DNA of 64,000 bases from Lentzea jiangxiensis (lineage in GTDB: Bacteria > Actinomycetota > Actinomycetes > Mycobacteriales > Pseudonocardiaceae), in contig NZ_FNIX01000002.1 of the NCBI RefSeq assembly GCF_900104175.1, positions 496,001 to 560,000 of the forward strand. Reading direction: 5' to 3'. A program made the position numbers and the translations under genes. Below, in pieces: positions 54,163 through 64,000 of this stretch (position 1 is the stretch's first letter; each line of letters starts with the position of its first letter). Below the pieces are notes generated by a model, which searched no databases, had not been told where the DNA came from, and saw nothing but the letters and a program-made list of their open reading frames with translations.

Positions 54163-54902
54163 CCGGCCACGACCTGCTGAAGGGCAAGGTCGTCGTGGTC
54201 ACGGCCGCGGCGGGCACCGGCATCGGCTCGGCGACCGCGAAGCGGTGCCTCGAAGAAGGCGCCACCGTCGTCATCAGCGACTGGCACGAACGCCGCCTCG
54301 GGCAGACCCACGAGGCACTGGGCGCCGCCCACGCCATCCCGTGCGACGTCACCGACGAGCAGCAGGTGCAGCGGCTGGTCGACGAGACGGTCGAGCGCTA
54401 CGGCCGCATCGACGTGATGGTCAACAACGCCGGCCTCGGGGGCGAGAACTCGGTCCTCGACATGGCCGACGAGGAGTGGTCGCGGGTCCTCGACGTCACG
54501 CTGAACGGCACCTTCCGCTGCACCAGGGCCGCACTGCGCCAAATGGTCGTCCAACGAAGCGGTGTCGTCGTCAACAACTCCAGTGTGATCGGCTGGCGCG
54601 CCCAGAGGGGTCAAGCCCACTACGCGGCAGCGAAAGCGGGGGTCATGGCGCTCACCAGGTGCGCCGCGATGGACGTCGCCGAGCACGGCATCCGGGTGAA
54701 CGCCGTCGCGCCGAGCTTGGCGGCGCACCCGTTCCTGGCCAAGGTCACCAGTGAGGAGTTGCTGACCGAACTGGCGTCCCGCGAGGCTTTCGGGCGCGCC
54801 GCCGAGCCCTGGGAGGTCGCGAATGTGATCGTGTTCCTCGCCAGCGACTACTCGTCCTACCTGACAGGCGAGGTCGTCTCGGTGAGCAGTCAGCACCCGT
54901 GA
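54159..54902 (+). CDS. ipdF: IpdF-type SDR
   Basis: 247 aa from ATG 54159. Classical SDR: VVVTAAAGTGIGSATAKRC (NAD motif), VNNAGLGGENSV (NNAG), Ser in VVNNSSVIGW, catalytic YAAAK (Tyr-x3-Lys) in AHYAAAKAGVM. Equivalent by position to M. tuberculosis Rv3559c (IpdF), which oxidises a hydroxy CD-ring intermediate after HIP-CoA. 5' overlap with ipdE1 and 15-bp gap to kstR2. The exact hydroxyl position is inferred from mutant work on relatives. Confidence 0.85.
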   Translation: MTGHDLLKGKVVVVTAAAGTGIGSATAKRCLEEGATVVISDWHERRLGQTHEALGAAHAIPCDVTDEQQVQRLVDETVERYGRIDVMVNNAGLGGENSVLDMADEEWSRVLDVTLNGTFRCTRAALRQMVVQRSGVVVNNSSVIGWRAQRGQAHYAAAKAGVMALTRCAAMDVAEHGIRVNAVAPSLAAHPFLAKVTSEELLTELASREAFGRAAEPWEVANVIVFLASDYSSYLTGEVVSVSSQHP

Positions 54903-54916
54903 GAGAGGAACGACCG

Positions 54917-55513
54917 ATGAGCACCCGGAGGGCCGAGCTGTTGGAGCTCGCCGCGCAGATGTTCGCCGACCGAGGCTACGGGCAGACCACGGTCAGGGAC
55001 ATCGCGGACGCGGCCGGCATCCTGTCCGGCAGCCTCTACCACCACTTCGACTCGAAGGAGTCGATGGTGGACGAGATCCTGCGGACGTTCCTGGACGAGC
55101 TGTTCACCCGGTACCGGGAGATCGTCGAGGCCGGCGTCGGTCCGAAGAAGACGCTCAAGGCGCTGGTCGTGGCGTCGTTCGAGGCGATCGACACCCGGCA
55201 CGCCGCGGTCGCGATCTACCAGAACGAGGCCAAGCACCTGGCGCCGCTGGAGCGGTTCTCCTACATCGAGGACCGCAGCGTGGAGTTCCGCAAGCTGTGG
55301 ACGGTGCTGCTGGAGGAGGGCATCAGCGCGGGCGTGTTCCGCGCCGACCTCGACGTCGACGTGGCGTACCGGTTCATCCGCGACACGGTGTGGGTGGCCG
55401 TGCGCTGGTACCGGCCGGACGGCGACCTGTCCGCGGAGACGGTGGCCGACCAGTACCTCGCCATCCTGCTCGACGGCATCGCCACGGGACGCCGGACGAA
55501 CTCGAAGACGTAG
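54917..55513 (+). CDS. kstR2: KstR2, TetR-family repressor of the HIP regulon
   Basis: 198 aa from ATG 54917 with GAGAGGAA upstream (an in-frame GTG at 54899 is less likely). HTH: RRAELLELAAQMFADRGYGQTTVRDIADAAGILSGSLYHHFDSKESMV. C-terminal ligand domain with AVAIYQNEAKHLAPLERF and WVAVRWYRPDGDLS. KstR2 releases DNA on binding HIP-CoA. It sits in the operon ipdE1-ipdF-kstR2-fadA6 that it would itself control through the box at 53064, giving feedback. Synteny supports the symbol. Confidence 0.93.
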   Translation: MSTRRAELLELAAQMFADRGYGQTTVRDIADAAGILSGSLYHHFDSKESMVDEILRTFLDELFTRYREIVEAGVGPKKTLKALVVASFEAIDTRHAAVAIYQNEAKHLAPLERFSYIEDRSVEFRKLWTVLLEEGISAGVFRADLDVDVAYRFIRDTVWVAVRWYRPDGDLSAETVADQYLAILLDGIATGRRTNSKT

Positions 55514-55526
55514 AAGGAGGGCCCTC

Positions 55527-56672
55527 GTGGCCGAGGCGTACATCATCGAGGCGGTGCGGACCCCGGCGGGCAGGCGCGGTGGCGAGCTCAGCCGCGTGCA
55601 CCCCGCCGATCTCGGCGCGCACGTGATCACCGCACTGCTCAACCGGGTCGACGTCGACCCCACGGACGTCGACGACGTGATCTTCGGGTGCGTGGACACC
55701 GTCGGCCCGCAGGCGGGCGACATAGCGCGCACGTCGTGGCTCGCGGCGGGGTTCCCGGAACAGGTGCCGGGCGTGACGGTCGACCGGCAGTGCGGCTCGA
55801 GCCAGCAGGCGCTGCACTTCGCGGCGCAGGCGGTCATGAGCGGCACGGCCGACGTCGTGGTCGCGGGTGGCGTGCAGAACATGTCGCAGGTGCCGATCGG
55901 GTCGGCCATGACGGCCGGTCCACGGGCGGACGGCCCGTTCGAGGGCTGCGAGGGCTGGCGGCACCGCTACGGCGACGAGGAGGTCTCGCAGTTCCGCGCG
56001 GCCGACCTGATCGCCGTGCGGTGGGACCTGTCGCGGCGCGAGATGGAGGAGTTCGCGCTGCAGAGCCACCTCCGCGCGATCACCGCGATCAAGGAGGGCC
56101 GGTTCGACCGCGAGATCGCCCCGGTCAACGGCGTGGCGGCCGACGAGTGCCCGCGCCCGGACACCAGCGCCGAGAAGATGGCGAAGCTGGCGCCGTTGCG
56201 GCCGGGCGGCCGGACCACCGCCGCGCTGTCGTCGCAGATCTCCGACGGCGCCTCCGCGGTGCTGGTGGTGTCGGAACGGGCCGTGCGCGAGCACAGGCTG
56301 ACGCCGCGGGCACGCGTGCACCACCTGTCGGCGCGCGGGTCCGACCCGATCTACATGCTGACCGCGCCGATCCGGGCCACCCGGTACGCGCTGGAACGCG
56401 CCGGGATGTCCCTCGCGGACATCGACCTGTTCGAGATCAACGAGGCGTTCGCGTCGGTGGCGCTGGCGTGGGCCAAGGAGCTGGAGATCGACCTCGGCAG
56501 GGTCAACGTCAACGGGGGAGCGCTCGCGCTCGGCCACCCGATCGGCGCGACCGGCACGAAGCTGTTCACGACGTTGCTGCACGAGCTGGAGCGGACGGGC
56601 GGCCGGTTCGGGTTGCAGACGATGTGCGAGGGCGGTGGCCAGGCGAACGTGACCATCATCGAACGGCTCTGA
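55527..56672 (+). CDS. fadA6: FadA6, CD-ring thiolase
   Basis: 381 aa from GTG 55527 with AGAAGGAGGG upstream. Thiolase with nucleophile Cys89 (DRQCGSSQQAL), active-site NEAFASVALAW, GHPIGATGTKL (His) and the second Cys in QTMCEGGGQANV. By synteny and sequence it is FadA6, which cleaves the last 3-oxoacyl-CoA of the CD-ring pathway. The final 17 bp overlap the convergent ipdC. Confidence 0.93.
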   Translation: MAEAYIIEAVRTPAGRRGGELSRVHPADLGAHVITALLNRVDVDPTDVDDVIFGCVDTVGPQAGDIARTSWLAAGFPEQVPGVTVDRQCGSSQQALHFAAQAVMSGTADVVVAGGVQNMSQVPIGSAMTAGPRADGPFEGCEGWRHRYGDEEVSQFRAADLIAVRWDLSRREMEEFALQSHLRAITAIKEGRFDREIAPVNGVAADECPRPDTSAEKMAKLAPLRPGGRTTAALSSQISDGASAVLVVSERAVREHRLTPRARVHHLSARGSDPIYMLTAPIRATRYALERAGMSLADIDLFEINEAFASVALAWAKELEIDLGRVNVNGGALALGHPIGATGTKLFTTLLHELERTGGRFGLQTMCEGGGQANVTIIERL

Positions 56673-57705
56673 GCCGGTCGATCGCCGCCTCGGCGTCCCG
56701 CACGATCCCCTCGACCAGGTCCGCGCACGTGGGCAGGTCGCCGAGCAGTCCGGCGACCTGGCCGGACGCGAGCACGCCCGCGTCGGTCCTGCCCTCGACC
56801 AGACCGGCTTTGAGCAGCATCGGCGTGTTCGCGGCCATGACGACCTGCGACCACGTGAGGTCCCTGCCGTGCCTGAGGGCCAGGCCCTCGCGGATCATCG
56901 CGCGCCAGGACAGCCCGGTGTGCCGCCGGAACCGGGCCGCGTTGGCGACGGCCCTGGCCAGGCCGCTGACCCGGCCGGACCTCTCGAGGTGCTCGACGAG
57001 GTCCGACCGCAGGACCCGGTGCGGCAGGCCGTCGACGCGGGTGGTCACCACCGTGCCGTTCAGGTCCCGTCGCAGGTAGGCCTGTTTGACCGCGTCCGGC
57101 ACCGTGCTCTCCCGCGTGAGCAGGAACCGGGTGCCCATCGCGATGCCGGCCGCGCCGTACGCGAGCGCGGCGGCCAGTCCGCGTCCGTCGAAGAAGCCGC
57201 CGGCCGCGACCACCGGGACGTCCACGGCGTCCAGCACGCTCGGCAGCAGCAGGGTCGTGGCCACGCCGCCGGTGTGGCCACCGCCCTCACCGCCCTGGAC
57301 GATCACGGCGTGCGCGCCCCACTTCGCGACCTTCTCGGCGTGCCGGGCAGCGCCGACCGACGGGATCACGACGACACCGGCGTCGTGCAGCTTCGCGATC
57401 ATGTCCGGTTTCGGGGCCAGCGCGAACGAAGCGACCCGGACCCGTTCGCGGATGAGCAGGTCGATCCGCTCCGGTGCGTCGTGGGCGTCCGCGCGCAGGT
57501 TGACGCCGAACGGCGCGGTGGTGCGCGAGCGGGTCTCCCTGATGGCGGCTTCGAGCTCCGGGTAGGTCATCGTGGCCGAGGCGAGGATGCCGAGCCCACC
57601 GGCCTCGGCGGTCGCGGACACGAGCCGCGGGCCCGCGACCCAGCCCATGCCGGTCTGCACGACCGGGTGCCGCACGCCGACCAGGTCGGTGAACGCGGTC
57701 CTCAC
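56656..57705 (-). CDS. ipdC: IpdC, flavin-dependent enoyl-CoA reductase
   Basis: 349 aa from GTG 57705 with AGGGAGGTG upstream. Nitronate-monooxygenase-like TIM barrel: VVQTGMGWVAGPRLVSATAEAGG, FGVNLRAD, IVQGGEGGGHTGGVATTLLLPSV (flavin phosphate) and AAGGFFDGRGLAAALAYGAAGIAMGTRFLLT. Equivalent to M. tuberculosis Rv3553, an NADH-dependent flavin reductase needed for the CD-ring hydroxy-enoyl intermediate. Coupled with ipdB (overlap of 4 bp). Confidence 0.92.
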   Translation of the reverse strand: MRTAFTDLVGVRHPVVQTGMGWVAGPRLVSATAEAGGLGILASATMTYPELEAAIRETRSRTTAPFGVNLRADAHDAPERIDLLIRERVRVASFALAPKPDMIAKLHDAGVVVIPSVGAARHAEKVAKWGAHAVIVQGGEGGGHTGGVATTLLLPSVLDAVDVPVVAAGGFFDGRGLAAALAYGAAGIAMGTRFLLTRESTVPDAVKQAYLRRDLNGTVVTTRVDGLPHRVLRSDLVEHLERSGRVSGLARAVANAARFRRHTGLSWRAMIREGLALRHGRDLTWSQVVMAANTPMLLKAGLVEGRTDAGVLASGQVAGLLGDLPTCADLVEGIVRDAEAAIDRLRAVR

Positions 57706-58415
57706 CGCGGCACCTCCCTGTCGCGCGTGGCGTGCGGGTCGAGCCTCGTCCTGATCAGGTCGAGCTCCTCGCCGGTCGGGAGCCTGGTCTCGGTGACCCC
57801 GTCGGCGACCAGGGGGAACGACGTCTGCCTCCGCACCTCGTCGACGGACACGCCGGGGTGCGCGGACACGATCCGCATCGAGTGGTCCGGGGTGGCGAAG
57901 TCGAGCACGGCGAGGTTCGTGACGACGCGGTGGACGTCGTGGAAGGGCCCCACGGCCCGGTCGTAGCCGACTCCGGACACCACGTCGACCGCCTCGACGA
58001 GCACGCGCGGGCTGTGCCGCGGCACCCAGTAGCTGGTGCGGTGGTTGATCGTGTTGCCCGGCGCGCCCCGGAAGCCGAGGAGCTGGCGCGTGGGCCGCGC
58101 GTGGTCGCCGATCGCGGAGATGTTCTGGTTGCCGAACCGGTCGACCTGGTTCGCGCCCATCACGACGTGCCGGCGGCCGTGCGCGACGACGTCGAACACC
58201 TTCCGGTACGGCAACCACCCCTCCACAGCGGACTCCGCCGTGAGCAGGAACGCCTCGCCGTCGCTGAGCAGCAGGCCGGGTTCGGTCGTCAGCCGGGCGA
58301 GCTTCGCGCCGAGGGACGGGATGAGGCCCATCGGGCTGGCGAGCGTCTCCCCGGCGCCGAGGAACAGGTCGGCGCACGCGGCGACGCAGACTTCGGCGCG
58401 CGTGATGTCGCTCAT
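57702..58415 (-). CDS. ipdB: IpdB, beta subunit of CD-ring hydrolase
   Basis: 237 aa from ATG 58415. CoA-transferase beta-subunit fold: SPMGLIPSLGAKLARLTTEP, VVMGANQVDRFGNQN, GGAPGN-like GFRGAPGNTINHRTSYWVPRHS, then VVTNLAVLDF and HPGVSVDEVRRQT. IpdAB has lost transferase chemistry and instead hydrolyses the C ring of COCHEA-CoA; both subunits are needed. Overlaps ipdA and ipdC by 4 bp each. Confidence 0.92.
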   Translation of the reverse strand: MSDITRAEVCVAACADLFLGAGETLASPMGLIPSLGAKLARLTTEPGLLLSDGEAFLLTAESAVEGWLPYRKVFDVVAHGRRHVVMGANQVDRFGNQNISAIGDHARPTRQLLGFRGAPGNTINHRTSYWVPRHSPRVLVEAVDVVSGVGYDRAVGPFHDVHRVVTNLAVLDFATPDHSMRIVSAHPGVSVDEVRRQTSFPLVADGVTETRLPTGEELDLIRTRLDPHATRDREVPR

Positions 58416-59209
58416 CCGAGGAACCTCTCGTAGAAGTCCGGCCACTGCTCCAGGTCCGTGGCGGCGCTGGCGTACTCGCGCTGGAGGGCCTCGTCACGGC
58501 CGTAGTCGGGCACGCAGCTCGTGAACCCCGCGCCACCTGGTGCTTCCACCACGCCGTCCACCATCATCCGGTTGAGCAGCAGGGTTTGCGGCGGTCCGTC
58601 GAACGTCTCGACGACCTGCTCGCACGAGACGTACCTCTTGTCCGCGGCCAGGCAGAACAGGTCGTCGAAGTACGGGTCCGGCCCGAGGTACTGGGCGTTG
58701 CCGTGCCTGTCGGCGCGGTTGAGGTGCACGAGAGCCACGTCGAGCTTGAGCGCGGGCATCGCGACCAGCTCCTCGCCGTCGTCGTAAGGAGATCGCACGG
58801 TCTTGAGCTCCGGCGCGCACCGCAGCACGTCCGACCCGAGGCCCGCCCGGATCGGCAGGAACGGCAACCGGTGCCCGGCGGCGCGCAGCCCCGTCTGGAG
58901 CATGCCCTCGTCGAGCTCCAGCACCTCGATCGCACCGGTCTCGCGCGCCCGCTTGAACCACGGGTCGTACGGGATCGAGTCGAGCGAGACGAAGCCGTAG
59001 ACCAGCTTGCGGACCTTGCCGGCCGCGCACAGCAGACCGGCGTCCGGACCGCCGTACGTCACGACCGTGAGGTCGGTGACGCCGGACCGCAGCAGGGCCT
59101 TGACCAGGGTCATCGGCTTGCGCCGCGAGCCCCAGCCGCCGATGCCGACGGTCATCCCGCCCTCGATCCCGCCCACGACCTCGTCAGCCGTCATTCGCTT
59201 GTCGCGCAT
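58412..59209 (-). CDS. ipdA: IpdA, alpha subunit of CD-ring hydrolase
   Basis: 265 aa from ATG 59209. CoA-transferase alpha-subunit fold: GIEGGMTVGIGGWGSRRKPM (CoA loop), VVTYGGPDAGLLCAAGKVRKLVYGFVSLDS, and LELDEGMLQTGLRAAGHRLPFLPIRAGLGSD, where the Glu of the GEEL-like region serves IpdA-type hydrolysis. DVALVHLNRADRHGNAQYLG is also conserved. Works with IpdB. Overlaps echA20 by 26 bp. Confidence 0.92.
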   Translation of the reverse strand: MRDKRMTADEVVGGIEGGMTVGIGGWGSRRKPMTLVKALLRSGVTDLTVVTYGGPDAGLLCAAGKVRKLVYGFVSLDSIPYDPWFKRARETGAIEVLELDEGMLQTGLRAAGHRLPFLPIRAGLGSDVLRCAPELKTVRSPYDDGEELVAMPALKLDVALVHLNRADRHGNAQYLGPDPYFDDLFCLAADKRYVSCEQVVETFDGPPQTLLLNRMMVDGVVEAPGGAGFTSCVPDYGRDEALQREYASAATDLEQWPDFYERFLG

Positions 59210-59951
59210 GGTCTCCGTCCAGGAAGGCCTGCCGGGCGTGGTCCGACACGCCGGTGAGGTTCAGCTCGAAGGTGAAGCCCTGCTCGAAGCGGTAGCTCCG
59301 GTGCACGCGCTGCGGGTCGATGCCGTTGATCGCCTCCTTGGCGGCGCGGATCACCGTGGTGTCCTTCTTCGCGATTTCTTCCGCGATCTCGCGCGCCGCG
59401 TCGTCGAGCTGTGCGCGGGGCACGACCTCGACGACGCTGCCGTGGTGGTGCAGGGTTTGCGCACTGACGTTGCGGGCCGTGTAGTAGAGCGTGCGCATGA
59501 GGTGCTGCGGGACGAGCCGCGCGAGGTGGGTGGCCGCGCCGAGCGCGCCGCGGTCGACCTCGGGCAGTCCGAACGTGGCGTCGTCGGACGCGACGACGAC
59601 GTCCGCGTTGCCGACCAGCCCGACACCGCCGCCGAGGCAGAACCCGTTGACGGCGGCGATCACCGGCACCTCGCAGTCGTAGACGGCCGCGAACGCCTTG
59701 GCGCACCCGCGGTTGGCCGCCACGAGCGCGTTGTAGCCCTCCGCGCGCTGGATCTCCTTGAGGTCGACGCCCGCGCAGAACCCGCGGTTCTCCGCGCGCA
59801 GGACCACCACCCGCGCTCGCGGGTCCTCGCCCGCGGACGTGACCGCCGTGGCCAGGTCGAACCAGCCACGGGAGGGGACGGCGTTGACCGGGGGGTAGTC
59901 GATGGTGACCTCGACGATGCCGTTTTCGGTGTGGCTGCTGGAGATCCCCAT
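59184..59951 (-). CDS. echA20: EchA20, ring-D hydrolase of the crotonase family
   Basis: 255 aa from ATG 59951 with GGAAGGCGG upstream. Crotonase fold: VEVTIDYPPVNAVPSRGWFDL, ENRGFCAGVDLKEIQRAEGY, AAVNGFCLGGGVGLVGNADVVVAS and FGLPEVDRGALGAATHLARL. By synteny with M. tuberculosis Rv3550-Rv3553 it is EchA20, which opens ring D of the HIP-derived CoA. First gene of the echA20-ipdA-ipdB-ipdC operon; a KstR2-like palindrome is 16-33 bp upstream. Confidence 0.92.
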   Translation of the reverse strand: MGISSSHTENGIVEVTIDYPPVNAVPSRGWFDLATAVTSAGEDPRARVVVLRAENRGFCAGVDLKEIQRAEGYNALVAANRGCAKAFAAVYDCEVPVIAAVNGFCLGGGVGLVGNADVVVASDDATFGLPEVDRGALGAATHLARLVPQHLMRTLYYTARNVSAQTLHHHGSVVEVVPRAQLDDAAREIAEEIAKKDTTVIRAAKEAINGIDPQRVHRSYRFEQGFTFELNLTGVSDHARQAFLDGDHARQANDG

Positions 59952-59966
59952 CGCGCCGCCTTCCGA

Positions 59967-59984
59967 ACCAAGCGATTGCTTGGT
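59967..59984. promoter_or_regulatory. KstR2-type palindrome between echA20 and the SDR operon
   Basis: ACCAAGC-GATT-GCTTGGT is a perfect 7-bp inverted repeat. The inner window AGCGATTGCTTGGT (59971-59984) matches AnCAAGnnCTTGnT at 8 of 10 fixed positions; alternatively two CAAG/CTTG halves stand 6 bp apart instead of 2. Placed in the divergent gap where KstR2 control is expected. Confidence 0.75.
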
Positions 59985-60014
59985 AATTTAGCAGTGCCGG
60001 AGCGACCGGGGTAG

Positions 60015-60776
60015 GTGCTGGTGGAACTGGACCTCGACTCAGCGGTGGTCCTGGTGACGGGCGGCGTGCGGGGTGTCGGTCTCGGCATCACCCGTGCGTT
60101 CCTCGCCGCCGGAGCCGTCGTCGTCACGTGTGCGCGGCGTCCCGCGGAGGTCGACGGCGCGTCGTTCGTGCCGTGCGACGTCCGGGACGCGGACCAGGTG
60201 GCCGGCCTGGTGTCCGGTGTCGTGGCCGAGCACGGCCGGCTCGACGTCGTGGTGAACAACGCCGGCGGAGCGCCGTTCGCGTGGGCGGACAGGGCCTCGC
60301 CGCGGTTCCACTCGAAGATCGTCGAACTGAACCTGCTGGCGCCGCTGCTGGTCTCCCAGGCGGCGAACGCCGTGATGCAGACCCAGGGGTCCGGTGGCGC
60401 GATCGTGAACGTGAGCAGCGTCAGCGGCCGGCGCCCGTCACCGGGAACCGCCGCCTACGGTGCCGCGAAGGCGGGGCTCGACAACCTGACCTCGACGCTG
60501 GCCGTCGAGTGGGCGCCGCGGGTCCGGGTCAACGCCCTGGCCGTCGGCATGGTGCGCACCGAGCAGTCGCACCTGCACTACGGCTCCGAGGCGGGGATCG
60601 AGGCGGTCGCGAAGACCGTGCCGCTGGGACGCCTCGCCACGCCGGACGAGGTCGGGGCGTGCGCCGTGTTCCTGGCCTCGCCGCTGGCCTCCTACGTGAG
60701 TGGCGCGACCTTGGTCGTCCACGGCGGGGGAGAGGCACCCGCGTTCCTGTCCGCAGCCGAGGGGGGATCTTCATGA
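60015..60776 (+). CDS. SDR of the HIP cluster (Rv3549c-like)
   Basis: 253 aa from GTG 60015 (GTG 60021 possible). SDR: VLVTGGVRGVGLGITRAFLAAGA (cofactor), VNNAGGAPFAWADRA, VNVSSVSGRRPSPG (Ser), AAYGAAKAGLDN (Tyr-Lys) and AVGMVRTEQSH. It is divergent from echA20 and coupled to a second SDR gene, as the pair Rv3549c-Rv3548c is in M. tuberculosis. Presumed to oxidise a 3-hydroxyacyl-CoA of the CD-ring chain. Confidence 0.85.
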   Translation: MLVELDLDSAVVLVTGGVRGVGLGITRAFLAAGAVVVTCARRPAEVDGASFVPCDVRDADQVAGLVSGVVAEHGRLDVVVNNAGGAPFAWADRASPRFHSKIVELNLLAPLLVSQAANAVMQTQGSGGAIVNVSSVSGRRPSPGTAAYGAAKAGLDNLTSTLAVEWAPRVRVNALAVGMVRTEQSHLHYGSEAGIEAVAKTVPLGRLATPDEVGACAVFLASPLASYVSGATLVVHGGGEAPAFLSAAEGGSS

Positions 60777-61627
60777 GCCGGGTCGTGGTCGTGACGGGGG
60801 CCGGTCGGGGCATCGGCCGAGCTCACGCGCTGGCGTTCGGCGCCACCGGAGCCAGGGTCGTGGTGAACGACCTGTCCGCGGCCGTCGCGGGCGAGGTGGC
60901 GGAGCTGATCGGGCCGCGAGCGGTGGTCAGCACCGACGACGTCGGCACGTGGGCCGGTGCGCGGCGGCTGGTCCAGACGGCGGTCGAGACGTTCGGCGGG
61001 CTGGACGTGCTCGTGAACAACGCCGGCATCGTGCGCGACCGCATGGTCGTGAGCTGCGGCGAGGACGAGTGGGACGAGGTCGTCCGCGTCCACCTCAAGG
61101 GCCATTTCGCGACGCTGCGCCACGCCGCCGCGCACTGGCGGGCCGTGCACAAGGCCGGGGGCGCGGTGAGCGGCCGGGTCGTCAACACCTCGTCCGGCGC
61201 GGGCCTGTTCGGCAGCGTCGGCCAGGCGAACTACTCGGCGGCCAAGGCGGGCATCGCGGCGATGACCCTGGTGGCGGCCGCCGAGCTGGCCCGTTACGGC
61301 GTCACGGTCAACGCCATCGCACCGGCCGCGCGCACGCGGATGACCGAGGCGACGTTCGCGGAGGAGATGGCGGCGCCGGAGGACGGCTTCGACGCGATGG
61401 CGCCGGAGAACGTCTCGCCGCTCGTGGTGTGGCTCGGCAGCGAGGAGGCCGGGGACGTGACCGGGCGGATGTTCGAGGTCGACGGCGGACGCGTCTGCGT
61501 GGTGCACGGCTGGCGGCGCGGCCCGGAGGTCGACAGGGGTGAGCGCTGGTCGCCGGACGAGCTGGGCGACGTCGTGCGCGAGCTGGTCGCCGACGACCAC
61601 CCGACCCCTGTCTACGGCGCCGGGTAG
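60773..61627 (+). CDS. SDR of the HIP cluster, HSD17B4-like (Rv3548c-like)
   Basis: 284 aa from ATG 60773, overlapping the previous stop. SDR with VVVTGAGRGIGRAHALAFGATGARVVVNDL, VNNAGIVRDRMVVSCGEDEWDEVVRVHLKGHF, NTSSGAGLFGSVGQANYSAAKAGIAAMTL and PAARTRMTEATF. The VNDL and NAGI-RD texts match the (3R)-hydroxyacyl-CoA dehydrogenase part of peroxisomal HSD17B4. Probable CD-ring hydroxyacyl-CoA dehydrogenase paired with the preceding SDR. Confidence 0.85.
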   Translation: MSRVVVVTGAGRGIGRAHALAFGATGARVVVNDLSAAVAGEVAELIGPRAVVSTDDVGTWAGARRLVQTAVETFGGLDVLVNNAGIVRDRMVVSCGEDEWDEVVRVHLKGHFATLRHAAAHWRAVHKAGGAVSGRVVNTSSGAGLFGSVGQANYSAAKAGIAAMTLVAAAELARYGVTVNAIAPAARTRMTEATFAEEMAAPEDGFDAMAPENVSPLVVWLGSEEAGDVTGRMFEVDGGRVCVVHGWRRGPEVDRGERWSPDELGDVVRELVADDHPTPVYGAG

Positions 61628-61637
61628 CGTCGACCGG

Positions 61638-63714
<2,077 letters not shown>

Positions 63715-63715
63715 C

Positions 63716-63729
63716 TAGAACACGTTCCT
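63716..63729. promoter_or_regulatory. KstR box 1 of the fadA5/cyp125 gap
   Basis: TAGAACACGTTCCT keeps both core triplets AAC and GTT and the leading T; only the final A is T. It is 23-36 bp upstream of the fadA5 start. Confidence 0.8.
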
Positions 63730-63791
63730 GCGTTTCTCCAGATTGGCCGCATGGGGGCTTCAACACAAGTCGCAAGCGTGTTTGAATCGGA

Positions 63792-63805
63792 TAGAACGCG
63801 TTCCA
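63792..63805. promoter_or_regulatory. KstR box 2 of the fadA5/cyp125 gap
   Basis: TAGAACGCGTTCCA matches TnnAACnnGTTnnA at all fixed positions. It is 15-28 bp upstream of the cyp125 GTG and would repress the P450. Confidence 0.92.
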
Positions 63806-63819
63806 CCAAGGAGGTGCCT

Positions 63820-64000
63820 GTGGGCAAGCCCCGCATCCCGGAAGGCTTCGACTTCACCGACCCGGACATGTACGCGACCCGGCTGCCGTTCGAGGAGTTC
63901 GCCGAACTGCGCCAGACCGCGCCGATCTGGTGGAACTCCAAACCGCTGGGCCAGGGCGGGTTCCCCGACGAGGGCTACTGGGTGGTGACCAAGCACCGCG
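63820..64000 (+). CDS. cyp125: CYP125-type steroid C26/C27 monooxygenase, 5' end only
   Basis: Starts at GTG 63820 with AAGGAGGTG 5 nt upstream and runs off the window after 60 codons. The visible text IPEGFDFTDPDMYATRLPFEEFAELRQTAPIWWNSKPLGQGGF and DEGYWVVTKHR matches the N-terminus of CYP125A1 except for a shorter leader. The haem region is not in the window. CYP125 oxidises the terminal side-chain methyl of cholest-4-en-3-one. The divergent FadA5 and the KstR boxes are the expected context. Confidence 0.93.
   Translation, partial: MGKPRIPEGFDFTDPDMYATRLPFEEFAELRQTAPIWWNSKPLGQGGFPDEGYWVVTKHR

Overview
The window is uniformly GC-rich, with GTG/TTG starts and many overlapping stop/start codons. 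It looks like chromosomal DNA of a filamentous actinomycete: an SsgA-like sporulation protein, an Scr1-type XRE regulator, DUF2630 and DUF3072 proteins, an odorant terpene gene pair and a KstR/KstR2-controlled steroid regulon. The mix fits Pseudonocardiales best; the species cannot be read from the sequence. No rRNA, tRNA, CRISPR array, insertion sequence or prophage was seen.

Layout, 1-19 kb: housekeeping and accessory genes. They include an XRE regulator, SsgA-like protein, pirin, ZapE, a geranyl-diphosphate C2-methyltransferase plus a 2-methylisoborneol/2-methylenebornane-type terpene synthase, a mechanosensitive-channel-like protein, small conserved proteins, a MEDS/HATPase plus STAS regulatory pair, DoxX, a DUF305 lipoprotein translationally coupled to a copper-dependent chitin/cellulose LPMO, GtrA, AraC, a methyltransferase and a Na+/H+ antiporter. 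18.6-25.3 kb: a chitin-sugar module made of a DasR-like GntR regulator, three operator-like palindromes, an ABC importer (lipoprotein plus two permeases), a GH20 hexosaminidase and a secreted CBM3-GH16 enzyme. 25.4-27.0 kb: a two-helix membrane peptide facing an orphan agmatine-deiminase-like pentein.

27-64 kb is a nearly uninterrupted steroid/cholesterol catabolic island. kstR faces fadE34-chsE1-chsE2-chsH2-chsH1-ltp2, which remove the side chain. chsH3-kshB-Cys-rich peptide-kshA-kstD (minus strand) face a KstD-like flavoprotein gene followed by hsaE-hsaG-hsaF-hsaA-hsaD-hsaC-hsaB (plus strand). Together these open ring B, then hydroxylate, cleave and degrade ring A. After a MerR/methyltransferase pair, fadD3-echA-fadE31-fadE32-fadE33 (minus) face ipdE1-ipdF-kstR2-fadA6 (plus). 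These are followed by echA20-ipdA-ipdB-ipdC (minus) and two SDR genes (plus), giving the C/D-ring (HIP) pathway. A kinase-fold protein precedes fadA5 (minus), which faces the first 60 codons of cyp125, cut by the window end.

Regulation can be read from the DNA. Perfect or near-perfect KstR boxes (TnnAACnnGTTnnA) lie in the kstR/fadE34, kstD/hsa and fadA5/cyp125 gaps. KstR2-type boxes (AnCAAGnnCTTGnT) lie in the fadD3/ipdE1 gap and, in degenerate form, the echA20/SDR gap. Cholesterol import (mce4) and the first side-chain beta-oxidation genes are not in the window. Most operon joins are ATGA, GTGA or TGATG overlaps, and several convergent genes overlap at their 3' ends.
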